Source: Hyphomicrobiales bacterium | Lineage (GTDB): Bacteria; Pseudomonadota; Alphaproteobacteria; Rhizobiales; Aestuariivirgaceae | DNA length: 6,437 nucleotides | NCBI GenBank assembly: GCA_013002595.1 | Contig: JABDJG010000153.1 | Span: 1 to 6,437, forward strand | Direction: 5' to 3' | In this document: positions 1-6,314 of the stretch, piece by piece | Position numbering within the stretch: position 1 is the first letter of the stretch | How the letters are laid out: each line of letters starts with the position of its first letter | Notes under the pieces: generated by a model | The model's database searches: none | What the model saw: only the letters and a program-made list of their open reading frames with translations | Told to the model about the DNA's origin: nothing | Translations under genes and position numbers: made by a program

Positions 1-36
1 GGAACCGGTGGAACTGGCGGAACCGGTGGAACTGGT
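1..36 (+). repeat. Two tandem 18-base in-frame repeats
   Basis: Bases 1-18 and 19-36 differ only at the last base; each starts GGAACCGGTGGAACTGG and encodes GTGGTG. A further GGAACCGGTGG copy lies near 75-85. The array probably continues upstream of the window. The repeat length is a multiple of three, so copy-number changes would lengthen or shorten the glycine tract without a frameshift. Confidence 0.85.
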
Positions 37-516
37 ACCGGTGGTGCCGGTGCATCTGGATCAGGCGGCACCGGTGGAACCGGTGGCGACTCTGAAGGCG
101 GCAACGGCCTCGGCGCTGGCTTCGGCCACGGCATCGGCATTGGCCTTGGCAAAGGCAAAGGCGGCGACGGCGGAGACGGCGGCGACGCAACCGGCGGCAA
201 CTCCACGGTCGGCCCGGCATATGGCGGCGACGCCTGGGGCGGCGACGCATGGGCCGGCGACGGCGGAGATGGCGGATACGGCGGCATGGCCACGGTCGAA
301 GGTGGTGCCGGTGGAGCCGGCGGCACGTGGGGTTCGAACAATGGTGACGATGGCTTTGTGAACGGTCTGTCACAAGCCTCTGCTGACGCAATTGTCGACA
401 CCGACGCGTTCAACCAGAACATCGTGATGGGTGCCAACATTCTCGGCAACCAGGTCGATATGACCGTCGTCGGCGGCAACTTCACCAACACCATTACCGG
501 TGAAGACGACGTCTAA
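1..516 (+). CDS. Glycine-rich, possibly type I-secreted protein (3' part; 5' end outside the window)
   Basis: The frame is open from base 1 to the TAA at 514-516, giving 171 residues of a protein that starts upstream. Residues 1 to about 110 are glycine-rich low-complexity sequence: first GTGGTG units, then GLGKGKGGDGGDGGDA-like and GGDAWGGDAWAGDGG stretches. Residues 119-171 are a more ordinary, Asn-rich tail containing GANILGN (144-150) and VVGGN, and ending in ITGEDDV. No cysteine is present. The very end, acidic residues followed by a terminal Val, loosely resembles the C-terminal signals of PrtD-type type I substrates such as the Erwinia proteases. The next genes encode such a transporter, so export by it is a reasonable inference, not shown by sequence. 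The Asp-rich glycine repeats lack the GGxGxDxUx spacing of RTX calcium-binding repeats. The GxNxxxN motif near the end recurs in the next protein. Function is unknown; a surface or matrix protein is the best guess. The reading frame is secure because the glycine pattern is continuous to the stop. Confidence 0.85.
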   Translation, partial: GTGGTGGTGGTGTGGAGASGSGGTGGTGGDSEGGNGLGAGFGHGIGIGLGKGKGGDGGDGGDATGGNSTVGPAYGGDAWGGDAWAGDGGDGGYGGMATVEGGAGGAGGTWGSNNGDDGFVNGLSQASADAIVDTDAFNQNIVMGANILGNQVDMTVVGGNFTNTITGEDDV

Positions 517-557
517 GTCCTAATGTTGCCAGCTAACCACTGAGCAACGGCAATCAC

Positions 558-608
558 GAACTTGCGCGGGCACAAGACCGGCCCAACCTCGGCACCCCGC
601 GCAAGTTC
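558..608 (+). terminator. Strong stem-loop after the glycine-rich gene (terminator or attenuator)
   Basis: Bases 558-570 (GAACTTGCGCGGG) pair perfectly with 596-608 over 13 base pairs, with a 25-base loop. The stem lies 41 bases after the stop of the glycine-rich gene and 57 bases before the next start codon. The following bases (TCTTCC, then an A-run) are only weakly T-rich, so it is not a textbook intrinsic terminator. It could end most transcripts, let some read through into the secretion genes, or protect the 3' end of the upstream mRNA. The stem is seen directly; the role is inferred. The rest of the 517-665 gap shows no clear sigma70-type promoter to my eye. Confidence 0.7.
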
Positions 609-651
609 TCTTCCAAAAAAACGACTGTTTTATTGGGGTTGTGGGACTTTT

Positions 652-657
652 GAAAGG
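652..657 (+). promoter_or_regulatory. Ribosome binding site for the repeat-protein gene
   Basis: GAAAGG ends 8 bases before the ATG at 666, which is good Shine-Dalgarno spacing. It favours 666 over the in-frame ATG at 672, though with 14 bases to 672 the second start cannot be excluded. The difference is only two residues. Confidence 0.65.
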
Positions 658-665
658 TCATCCGA

Positions 666-2792
666 ATGTCTATGGATCCCATCACGGAAACAATCGCTCA
701 CTTTATAGGGTTGTTCAATCTGCAGACTGAAGCCAGCCGACTGCGCGCAGACTACCACAGGTTCAAGGCCACCGAGGCCGCCGAGCGCGCCGACGAAGAA
801 CTCTCCCATATCCCGCATGGCGCCAAGGCACCGCATCTGCTCGGCGACTTCGATCCGAAAGTGCACTACAAGGCCGAAGCCGACCCGCTGTTGCCGCCGC
901 CAATCCAGCCGCACCTCGAGCTGCCCGAAATCCCGCCGCCGCCCTTGGAAAATTCCCCTCTGTATCGCGAAAACGCGCCCCACAGCCAAGGTGCCGTCGG
1001 CGGGGTAGGTGCCACGGGCAACGGACAGCAGCTGACGATTGAGCCGCCACACAGCCTGGCAGCCTTGATCAAGCAGCACATCTTCCTGTCTGATGACGAC
1101 TATCTCAACATGACCGACATGCAGATCGAGACACTCGATCCAGAACTGGCGCTCATCGCCCTGGCCAAGCTGACCGAGAAGGCCGCTGAACTCGACCGGC
1201 TCAACCACGATGTCGATTTGTCGAGCGAAGATGGCATCGGCGACTTCATCCGGCAGACCCGCGATAGCCTGCAGGCCATAGCCGAATATCAAAATGAAGA
1301 TGCCGACATTTTTGTCGAACACGCTGATGCCATCGACGGAACCTTCGTCAACGGCGAGGCGGTCGCCGAAGCAATCAACCTCCTGGATCACCTGCCCGCC
1401 CCATTCTTGCCGCTCGATGAGGAAGACACCGAAGAGGCTCCGCAGTCCTTCGACTACGGCGGCAAGGACGGCTCTGTCGGCAAAGTCGATATCGAACCCA
1501 TCCACAATCAGGCAAGCGGCGCGGTTGCACTTGCCGAGCCGCTCGATATGGACGGCAAGGTCGTAGTCACCGCCGGCGCCAATCTCATGGTCAACGAGGT
1601 TTCACTGGCCAGCACCTCGTTCGTGTCACCGGTCGTTGCGGTCATGGGCGACAGTGTACAGCTCGACGTCATCAGCCAGATAAACGCCTGGCACACCGAA
1701 GATCAGGTCGATGATGAGCTCTCGGCCTGGGATACCGGCGACGATGAAACCGAGGCCTACAATGTTGCCGCATTCACTGGCGAATCAACAACACCGGAAC
1801 CTGGCGCCAGCGACCCCGAAGAGGTCTCGATCTTTCCTTCCACCTGGGCTGTGACCAGCGTGGTCGGCAATGTTGTCTTCATGAACTGGATCGAACAGTA
1901 CGCCCTGGTCTCCGACAACGACACCGCCGTTATGTCAACCTCCGGGTCGGCCACGATCTCGATGTTGGGCGGCAACAATGCCCTCAACGGCGTCTCGCTT
2001 CTCGAATTGGGCAATTACTATGATGTCATCATCATCGATGGTGACTTCCTGCAGGCCAACGTCATCAGCCAGATGAACGTGCTGCTGGACAGCGACAAGC
2101 TTTGGTCACCCCCCGGCCTCACCGGCGAGAGCAACGGCAAGGGCAATGGTCCTGGCAAGGACAAGGACAATGGAAATGGCAACGGCAACGGCAACGTGGA
2201 TTCCGACGGCAACCTGCTGTGGAACCAGGCGGCTATCCACACCATCGGCAAAAAGCAATTTGAAGAATTAACCGAGGAAATGCAGCTTGCGCTTGAGCAG
2301 TTGGCCGCCGGCGGCTCCAGCCTGTCGCCCGAATTGCTTGAAAGCGAGCTGTTCGCCGGCCTTGAAGGTCTGCGGGTCCTGCACATCTCCGGCGATCTTC
2401 TCGACTTGCAGTACGTCCGCCAGACCAACGTTCTCGGCGATGCCGATCAGATTGCGCTGGTGCAAGAGGGCATTCTTGCAGCATCGGACTCCGAATGGGA
2501 CATCAGCACCGGCGACAATGCCTTGGTCAACCTGGCCACCATTGTTGATTCCGGCGTGGATTCCACGGTCATGGTCGCAGGCGAACAATACTCCGACGCC
2601 CTGCTCTATCAGGCCAACCTCATTTCGGACGAGCCCGCCATTGCCGCAGGCGATCCACTCGCGCTCGCCAATGAGGCCGTAGCGTTCCTTGCCGATGATG
2701 TCACTGCCAATCCCGACAACCCGGATGAAGAGCCGCTGGTGTTGGACCCCGAGACGTCGTCTGCCGACGTCATGGAAACGATGCTCGCCTGA
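666..2792 (+). CDS. Acidic, cysteine-free modular repeat protein of a type I secretion operon (function unknown)
   Basis: This encodes 708 residues with no cysteine, many Asp/Glu residues and no signal peptide or membrane segment, a profile typical of type I secretion substrates. I do not recognise a named family. Layout: a predicted helical N-terminus (about 5-45), a Pro-rich stretch (74-98, with LLPPPIQP and IPPPPLE), a helical, acidic region (128-250), then five diverged modules (302-659) and an acidic tail ending in DVMETMLA. Each module has a (G/D)xNxxxN-like part and a second part, G(D/N/E)x6(I/L/V)xQxN, often followed by Asp residues (for example LLDSD and LGDAD). Modules 1, 3 and 5 are compact, about 46 residues. 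Module 2 has an acidic insert. Module 4 has a helix-rich insert (about 529-570) and is preceded by a Gly-Asn linker (489-510). It lies 32 bases upstream of the ABC transporter gene in the same direction, so it may be a substrate of that system or an accessory factor for export of the glycine-rich protein. The coding call is secure; the role is inferred. Confidence 0.9.
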   Translation: MSMDPITETIAHFIGLFNLQTEASRLRADYHRFKATEAAERADEELSHIPHGAKAPHLLGDFDPKVHYKAEADPLLPPPIQPHLELPEIPPPPLENSPLYRENAPHSQGAVGGVGATGNGQQLTIEPPHSLAALIKQHIFLSDDDYLNMTDMQIETLDPELALIALAKLTEKAAELDRLNHDVDLSSEDGIGDFIRQTRDSLQAIAEYQNEDADIFVEHADAIDGTFVNGEAVAEAINLLDHLPAPFLPLDEEDTEEAPQSFDYGGKDGSVGKVDIEPIHNQASGAVALAEPLDMDGKVVVTAGANLMVNEVSLASTSFVSPVVAVMGDSVQLDVISQINAWHTEDQVDDELSAWDTGDDETEAYNVAAFTGESTTPEPGASDPEEVSIFPSTWAVTSVVGNVVFMNWIEQYALVSDNDTAVMSTSGSATISMLGGNNALNGVSLLELGNYYDVIIIDGDFLQANVISQMNVLLDSDKLWSPPGLTGESNGKGNGPGKDKDNGNGNGNGNVDSDGNLLWNQAAIHTIGKKQFEELTEEMQLALEQLAAGGSSLSPELLESELFAGLEGLRVLHISGDLLDLQYVRQTNVLGDADQIALVQEGILAASDSEWDISTGDNALVNLATIVDSGVDSTVMVAGEQYSDALLYQANLISDEPAIAAGDPLALANEAVAFLADDVTANPDNPDEEPLVLDPETSSADVMETMLA
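1569..2642 (+). repeat. Five diverged protein-level modules in the repeat protein
   Basis: Modules lie at about 1569-1709, 1731-1931, 1965-2102, 2205-2453 and 2505-2642. First-part anchors are G304/N306/N310, D360/T362/N366 (degenerate), G435/N437/N441, D514/N516/N520 and G616/N618/N622. Second-part anchors are G328/I336/Q338/N340, G401/I409/Q411 (Ala in place of the final Asn), G459/I467/Q469/N471, G576/V584/Q586/N588 and G639/L647/Q649/N651. The Gly-to-Gln distance is ten residues in all five copies. The distance between the two parts is 17-18 residues in modules 1, 3 and 5 and longer in modules 2 and 4. The DNA itself is not repetitive, so the duplication is old. Confidence 0.75.
2130..2195 (+). 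repeat. Low-complexity Gly-Asn/Lys linker tract
   Basis: Bases read as GGC AAx / GGx AAx codon pairs and encode residues 489-510: a GKGNGPGKDKDNG stretch followed by NGNGNGN. It separates modules 3 and 4 and is probably a flexible, hydrophilic linker. The GGCAAC hexamer repeats could expand or contract in frame. Confidence 0.7.
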
Positions 2793-2810
2793 GTTCAGTC
2801 AACATTAATT

Positions 2811-2815
2811 GAGGA
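2811..2815 (+). promoter_or_regulatory. Ribosome binding site for the ABC transporter gene
   Basis: GAGGA lies 9 bases before the ATG at 2825, in the 32-base gap after the repeat-protein gene. It supports this start even though the first 40 or so residues of the product are low-complexity and probably not part of the core fold. Confidence 0.75.
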
Positions 2816-2824
2816 ATTGCCACC

Positions 2825-4657
2825 ATGACGGCAGCACACACCATCTCCATTGACGGAGACACCGGGCCGGTTCGGGCTCGCGCCAACGGCACCGACATTG
2901 CAAGCGGCCCGGCCGGCGGCGCAAAGGACACCAGCAAATTTCACAAACGCCTTGGGCCGGTCGATTTTGCCAAAAGCCTCAAGGCGGGTATGCGGGCCGT
3001 CAAGACCAACATGCTGGCGGTGATGCTGTTCACCTTTGCCAGCAACCTGCTTGTCCTGGCCATTCCGGTCTATCTGTTCCAGATATCGGACCGGGTGCTG
3101 ACCAGCCGGTCGGTTGACACGCTAATCATGCTCACCGTCGTCATTGCCGGCGCGGTCATTCTGCAAGCAACCTTCGATGCCATTCGGCGCTTTATCTTGA
3201 TGCGCACGGCGGTTGAGATCGCCGCTCAGCTCGGCGGACCGATCCTGAGCGCGGCTGCCCGCGCCTCTTTGAACGGCACAGGCCGCGAATATCAGACGCT
3301 TGGCGATCTGCAACAGCTCAGGTCGTTTCTGGTCTCCGCCACGCTGCTGTCATTTCTCGATGCGCCGTTTGCGCCGCTCTTCATGCTGGCGATCTTCCTG
3401 ATTCATCCGCACCTCGGGTTCATTGTTCTTGGCACGGCCGTGTTGCTGCTGATCATCGCCAAGATCAACCAGCGCGTCACCAGCGGGCCGTTCGGCGAAG
3501 CCAACAAGCATCAAAGCAAGGCCAATCTTCACCTCGATGCCATGTCGCGGAACTCACAGATCATAAATGCCCTGGCCATGATTCCTGAATCGGTCCGGAT
3601 CTGGGGCCGTGACACAGCAGCATCGCTGCGCTCTCAGGTCGTCGCCCAGGACCGCAACATCGTCGGCGCCGCGGTCACCAGGGGCGTTCGGCTGCTGACC
3701 CAGGTCGCCATGCTCGGTTGGGGTGCTTACCTGGCCATCGGCGGCGAGCTGACCGGCGGTATGGTGATTGCAGCCTCGATCATCGCCGGACGTGCACTGG
3801 CGCCCATCGAGGGCGCCATCGAGGGTTGGAACCAGTTCCTCCTGTCGCGTTCAGCCTTCGGCCGCATTTCCAAACTGCTCAAGGCATCACCGCTGAATTT
3901 CGAACGGCTTAACCTGCCGCGTCCGGAAGGCCGGCTCGATGTTGAACGGCTGTTGTTTGTGCCGCAAGGCACCAAGCGGGTGGTGCTCAACGGTCTCAGC
4001 TTCTCGCTCGATCCCGGCGACAGTCTGGCGATCATCGGCAACTCGGGCGCCGGCAAGACGACGCTCGGCAAGATGCTGGTCGGCTCGATCCTGCCGACAT
4101 CAGGCAACGTGCGGCTTGACCTGATGGACCTGCGCAACTGGGACCAGCGCCAGTTTGGCGAGAACATCGGCTACCTGCCCCAGGACGTCCAACTGTTTCC
4201 CGCATCGATCAAGGACAACATCGCCCGCATGCGCTCTGATGCAACCGACGAACAGATCTTCGAGGCGGCAACCCTGGCCGATGTCCATGAAATGATCTCA
4301 ACCTTCCCGGAAGGTTATGAAACCATGGTCGGCACCGATGGCACCCCCCTGTCCGGCGGCCAGAAGCAGCGGGTTGCGCTTGCCCGCGCCTTTTTCGGCA
4401 ATCCCCGGCTGGTGGTGCTGGATGAGCCCAACTCCAATCTCGATACCGCCGGTGACGAAGCCCTGGCGCGCGCTCTCAACCACGCCAAGAAGCACAACAT
4501 CACCGTCATCTCGATCACCCAGAAACCATCGCTGCTGCGCAACGTCGACAAGATCATGCTGCTTGCCGAGGGCACAATCTCGATGTTCGGCAAACGCAAC
4601 GATGTCCTCCAGGCGCTGTCCGAGCGCCAGGGCGCCGCTGCCGGCCAGCTTAGCTAA
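2825..4657 (+). CDS. Type I secretion ABC transporter (permease fused to ATPase), PrtD/PrsD type
   Basis: This encodes 610 residues with an N-terminal membrane domain and a C-terminal ATPase, the inner-membrane motor of type I secretion in the PrtD/HasD/PrsD family. Probable membrane segments lie near 65-85, 98-118, 172-192, 197-215, 288-305 and 311-330; the DAPFAPLF stretch (179-186) is typical of this family. The ATPase shows Walker A GNSGAGKT (405-412), Q-loop Gln453 in YLPQDVQLFP, signature LSGGQ (509-513), Walker B LVVLDE with Asp533 and catalytic Glu534, and D-loop SNLD (537-540). Oddly, the H-loop position reads ITQKPSLL with Gln566, where His is usual in ABC ATPases (ITHRPSLL-like). 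An N-terminal extension of about 45 residues, rich in Gly/Ala, precedes the conserved start and makes the protein somewhat long for the family. It has no N-terminal peptidase-like domain of the HlyB type, as expected for this branch. It would pair with the adaptor encoded 11 bases downstream and an outer-membrane TolC-like protein encoded elsewhere. The substrate is probably one or both upstream proteins (inference from context). Confidence 0.95.
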   Translation: MTAAHTISIDGDTGPVRARANGTDIASGPAGGAKDTSKFHKRLGPVDFAKSLKAGMRAVKTNMLAVMLFTFASNLLVLAIPVYLFQISDRVLTSRSVDTLIMLTVVIAGAVILQATFDAIRRFILMRTAVEIAAQLGGPILSAAARASLNGTGREYQTLGDLQQLRSFLVSATLLSFLDAPFAPLFMLAIFLIHPHLGFIVLGTAVLLLIIAKINQRVTSGPFGEANKHQSKANLHLDAMSRNSQIINALAMIPESVRIWGRDTAASLRSQVVAQDRNIVGAAVTRGVRLLTQVAMLGWGAYLAIGGELTGGMVIAASIIAGRALAPIEGAIEGWNQFLLSRSAFGRISKLLKASPLNFERLNLPRPEGRLDVERLLFVPQGTKRVVLNGLSFSLDPGDSLAIIGNSGAGKTTLGKMLVGSILPTSGNVRLDLMDLRNWDQRQFGENIGYLPQDVQLFPASIKDNIARMRSDATDEQIFEAATLADVHEMISTFPEGYETMVGTDGTPLSGGQKQRVALARAFFGNPRLVVLDEPNSNLDTAGDEALARALNHAKKHNITVISITQKPSLLRNVDKIMLLAEGTISMFGKRNDVLQALSERQGAAAGQLS

Positions 4658-4662
4658 GGAGA
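4656..4662 (+). promoter_or_regulatory. Ribosome binding site overlapping the ABC transporter stop codon
   Basis: AAGGAGA begins within the TAA stop (4655-4657) of the transporter gene and ends 6 bases before the ATG at 4669. The overlap suggests that translation of the transporter and the adaptor is coupled, keeping their amounts matched. Confidence 0.8.
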
Positions 4663-4668
4663 ACGACT

Positions 4669-6006
4669 ATGAACGATATAGTGAAGCTGAACGATCTTGA
4701 GTGGTACCGCGACGTCCCCAGGTCAATTCGCAAGCAGACTGTCATAGGGGTGATGCTTCTGGTGGGCGCCTTTGGCGGCTTCGGCTACTGGTCGTTTACC
4801 GCACCGCTCGCTGCGGCGGTGATATCCCAGGGCAGTTTCGTTGCCACCGGCGAGAACAAGAAGGTGCAGCACCTTGAAGGCGGTATCATCCGCAAGATCC
4901 TGGTCCAGGAAGGTGACCACGTGAAGGCCGGTCAGGCGATCGTCCTGCTCGATGAGACCGCCGCACTCGCCAACGAGCGCCAGCTGATCCTGCGCCGCGC
5001 CAGGCTTGAAGCCATCAACGCCCGTCTGCAGGCTGAAGCCAACGACCTGGAGGACATCGATTTTCCCAAGCATCTGACCGATATGCGTGCAGACCCCGCC
5101 ATTGCAGCGATAATCGACGGGCAGGTTGCCAACTTCCGCTCCTCCCGGGCCAAGCTGCAAAGCGACCTGCAGCTGTTCGTCAGCAATACGGAATCGCTGA
5201 AACACCGCGCTCATGGTTATGACCAGCAGCGCCTGTCAATGGGGCGCCAGCTTGGTTTCCTGCGTGAAGAACACGCCGCCAAGGCAAAGCTGCTCAAACA
5301 GGGCCTGATCCGGCGCACCGAGGTCAACGCCATCAAGCGCGCCATGGCGGACGCCGAGGGCCAGATTGGCCGCCTGACGTCCGAGGTCGCCGAAACCAGG
5401 TCGCAGATCAAGAAGCACCAGGAACAGATCGCCCAGACCATGGCCAGCTACCGCCAGACCGCACTGGATGAGACCTTGAGCATCCAGGCCGAACTCGACA
5501 GCGTGCGCGAACAGACCCGCAGCGCCGCCAACATTTTGAAGCGCGCCTCGATACTGGCGCCGGTTTCCGGCACCATCGTCAAGCTGCACTATCACACCGC
5601 CGGCGGTGTCATCGAAAGCGGCAAGACCATCGCCGAGATCCTGCCGACCGGCGTGCCGCTGATCATCGAAGCACAGGTTTCGCGCACCGACATCGACAGC
5701 GTTCACATCGGCCAGGACGCCATCGTGCGTCTGACGTCATTGAACCAGCGCACCACGCCGGTGCTCAATGGCGAGGTCTATTATGTCTCGGCAGATGCGC
5801 TGGCCGACAAAAAGAGCGGTATCGAGCGCGAGATCTACCTGGCTCGCGTCAGCCTGTCCGGCAAGGAACTCAGGCGCGTCTACGGCTTTGCCCCGACCCC
5901 GGGCATGCCGGCGGAAATCATGATCCAGACCGCCGAGCGCACATTCTTTGACTATCTCAGCAAACCGATCGTGGACAGCATGAACCGCGCCTTCCGCGAA
6001 CAATAA
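4669..6006 (+). CDS. Type I secretion periplasmic adaptor (HlyD/PrtE/PrsE family)
   Basis: This encodes 445 residues, the usual length for the family. A short cytoplasmic N-terminus (1-23) is followed by one membrane segment (about 24-44, VIGVMLLVGAFGGFGYW). A lipoyl-like half (about 50-100) contains the family-typical VQHLEGGIIRKILVQEGD (66-83) and VKAGQAIVLLD. A long alpha-helical coiled-coil hairpin spans about 100-290. The second lipoyl half begins with ILAPVSGTIVKL (295-306), and a beta-barrel region ends with TPGMPAEIMIQTAERTFFDY (410-429), the conserved C-terminal signature. The protein would bridge the ABC transporter and a TolC-like outer-membrane channel. The start is supported by the strong ribosome binding site at 4656-4662. 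No broken or missing conserved element is visible. No outer-membrane channel gene follows; the operon is cut off by mobile DNA 12 bases after the stop. Confidence 0.96.
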   Translation: MNDIVKLNDLEWYRDVPRSIRKQTVIGVMLLVGAFGGFGYWSFTAPLAAAVISQGSFVATGENKKVQHLEGGIIRKILVQEGDHVKAGQAIVLLDETAALANERQLILRRARLEAINARLQAEANDLEDIDFPKHLTDMRADPAIAAIIDGQVANFRSSRAKLQSDLQLFVSNTESLKHRAHGYDQQRLSMGRQLGFLREEHAAKAKLLKQGLIRRTEVNAIKRAMADAEGQIGRLTSEVAETRSQIKKHQEQIAQTMASYRQTALDETLSIQAELDSVREQTRSAANILKRASILAPVSGTIVKLHYHTAGGVIESGKTIAEILPTGVPLIIEAQVSRTDIDSVHIGQDAIVRLTSLNQRTTPVLNGEVYYVSADALADKKSGIEREIYLARVSLSGKELRRVYGFAPTPGMPAEIMIQTAERTFFDYLSKPIVDSMNRAFREQ

Positions 6007-6018
6007 TCCATGGTGGAC

Positions 6019-6052
6019 CTAGAGCGGTTCACAGTTATATTGAATCATTTGA
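6019..6052 (+). repeat. Left terminal inverted repeat of the MITE-like element
   Basis: This is the inverted copy of 6281-6314 with one mismatch in 34. It starts CTAGAGCGGTTCACAG. Confidence 0.9.
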
Positions 6053-6280
6053 CCGGGCTTTCGCGCCCGCTGGACGTCGTTACAGCCCACTTATGGTCGG
6101 CCAGACCACGGCGTGGACTGGGAACTAGCCAGCAAACGCGAGAACCCGTCCGTCGTGTCGAAGACGCGCTTTCAGCAAGATGGTGGACCAAATCGGACCA
6201 TCGGACGTCGTTACGAAACTTGCCCGATGCACCACATCGCGCTGCGTTCCGTAACTAGCCGAGTGAACCGATTTGGACCA

Positions 6281-6314
6281 TCAAATGGTTCAATATAACT
6301 GTGAACCGCTCTAG
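6281..6314 (-). repeat. Right terminal inverted repeat of the MITE-like element
   Basis: This is the inverted copy of 6019-6052 with one mismatch in 34. Its last four bases, CTAG (6311-6314), are also the point where the adjoining IS630-like sequence begins. Confidence 0.9.

Larger units (their letters stand above)
6019..6314. mobile_element. MITE-like non-autonomous element with 34-base terminal inverted repeats
   Basis: Bases 6019-6052 and 6281-6314 are inverted copies over 34 bases with one mismatch (T at 6045). Both outer ends begin CTAGAGCGGTTCACAGTTAT when read inward. The outer CTAG at each end may be the target duplication (a duplicated TA in an IS630-like model, or a 4-base YTAR-type duplication in an IS5-like model); because CTAG is a palindrome, the sequence cannot tell which. 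The interior, about 228 bases, has no convincing gene. It contains an inverted pair, CCAAATCGG at 6188-6196 against 6268-6276, and short direct repeats. The element starts 12 bases after the adaptor stop, so transcripts running through it could fold into a long hairpin and might end there. Mobilisation by a transposase acting in trans, perhaps the neighbouring IS630 type, is inferred from the similar ends. Confidence 0.8.

Noticed and set aside
130..290. RTX calcium-binding repeats in the GGDGGDGGDA region
   Set aside because: The spacing and the hydrophobic position of GGxGxDxUx are absent; the stretch is Gly/Asp low complexity only.
8..361. Ala/Val-rich open frame in the second plus frame over the glycine-rich gene
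   Set aside because: It is a frame-shifted reading of the GGC/GGT repeats. The first frame is open to a stop at 516 and gives a coherent glycine-rich protein with an ordered tail.
630..1505. Long open frame on the minus strand (291 codons)
   Set aside because: It lies entirely opposite the repeat-protein gene and its upstream gap, has no recognisable domain, and is explained by GC-rich codon bias leaving the antisense frame open. The plus-strand gene has a good ribosome binding site, modules and operon context.
3727..4167. Minus-strand 146-codon frame opposite the ATPase domain
   Set aside because: It is antisense to Walker A and the flanking conserved sequence and has no independent support.
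6054..6069. Small hairpin CGGGC-TTTCGC-GCCCG as an intrinsic terminator of the operon
   Set aside because: The stem has only 5 base pairs, no T-tract follows, and it lies inside the MITE-like element.
6011..6189. TGGTGGACC repeated just outside and inside the MITE (6011-6019 and 6181-6189)
   Set aside because: At nine bases, with one copy straddling the element border and no further similarity around it, this is probably chance.
6010..6298. Short plus-strand open frames within the MITE-like element
   Set aside because: They run across the inverted repeats, have no ribosome binding site that convinces and no family resemblance; they are chance frames in mobile DNA.
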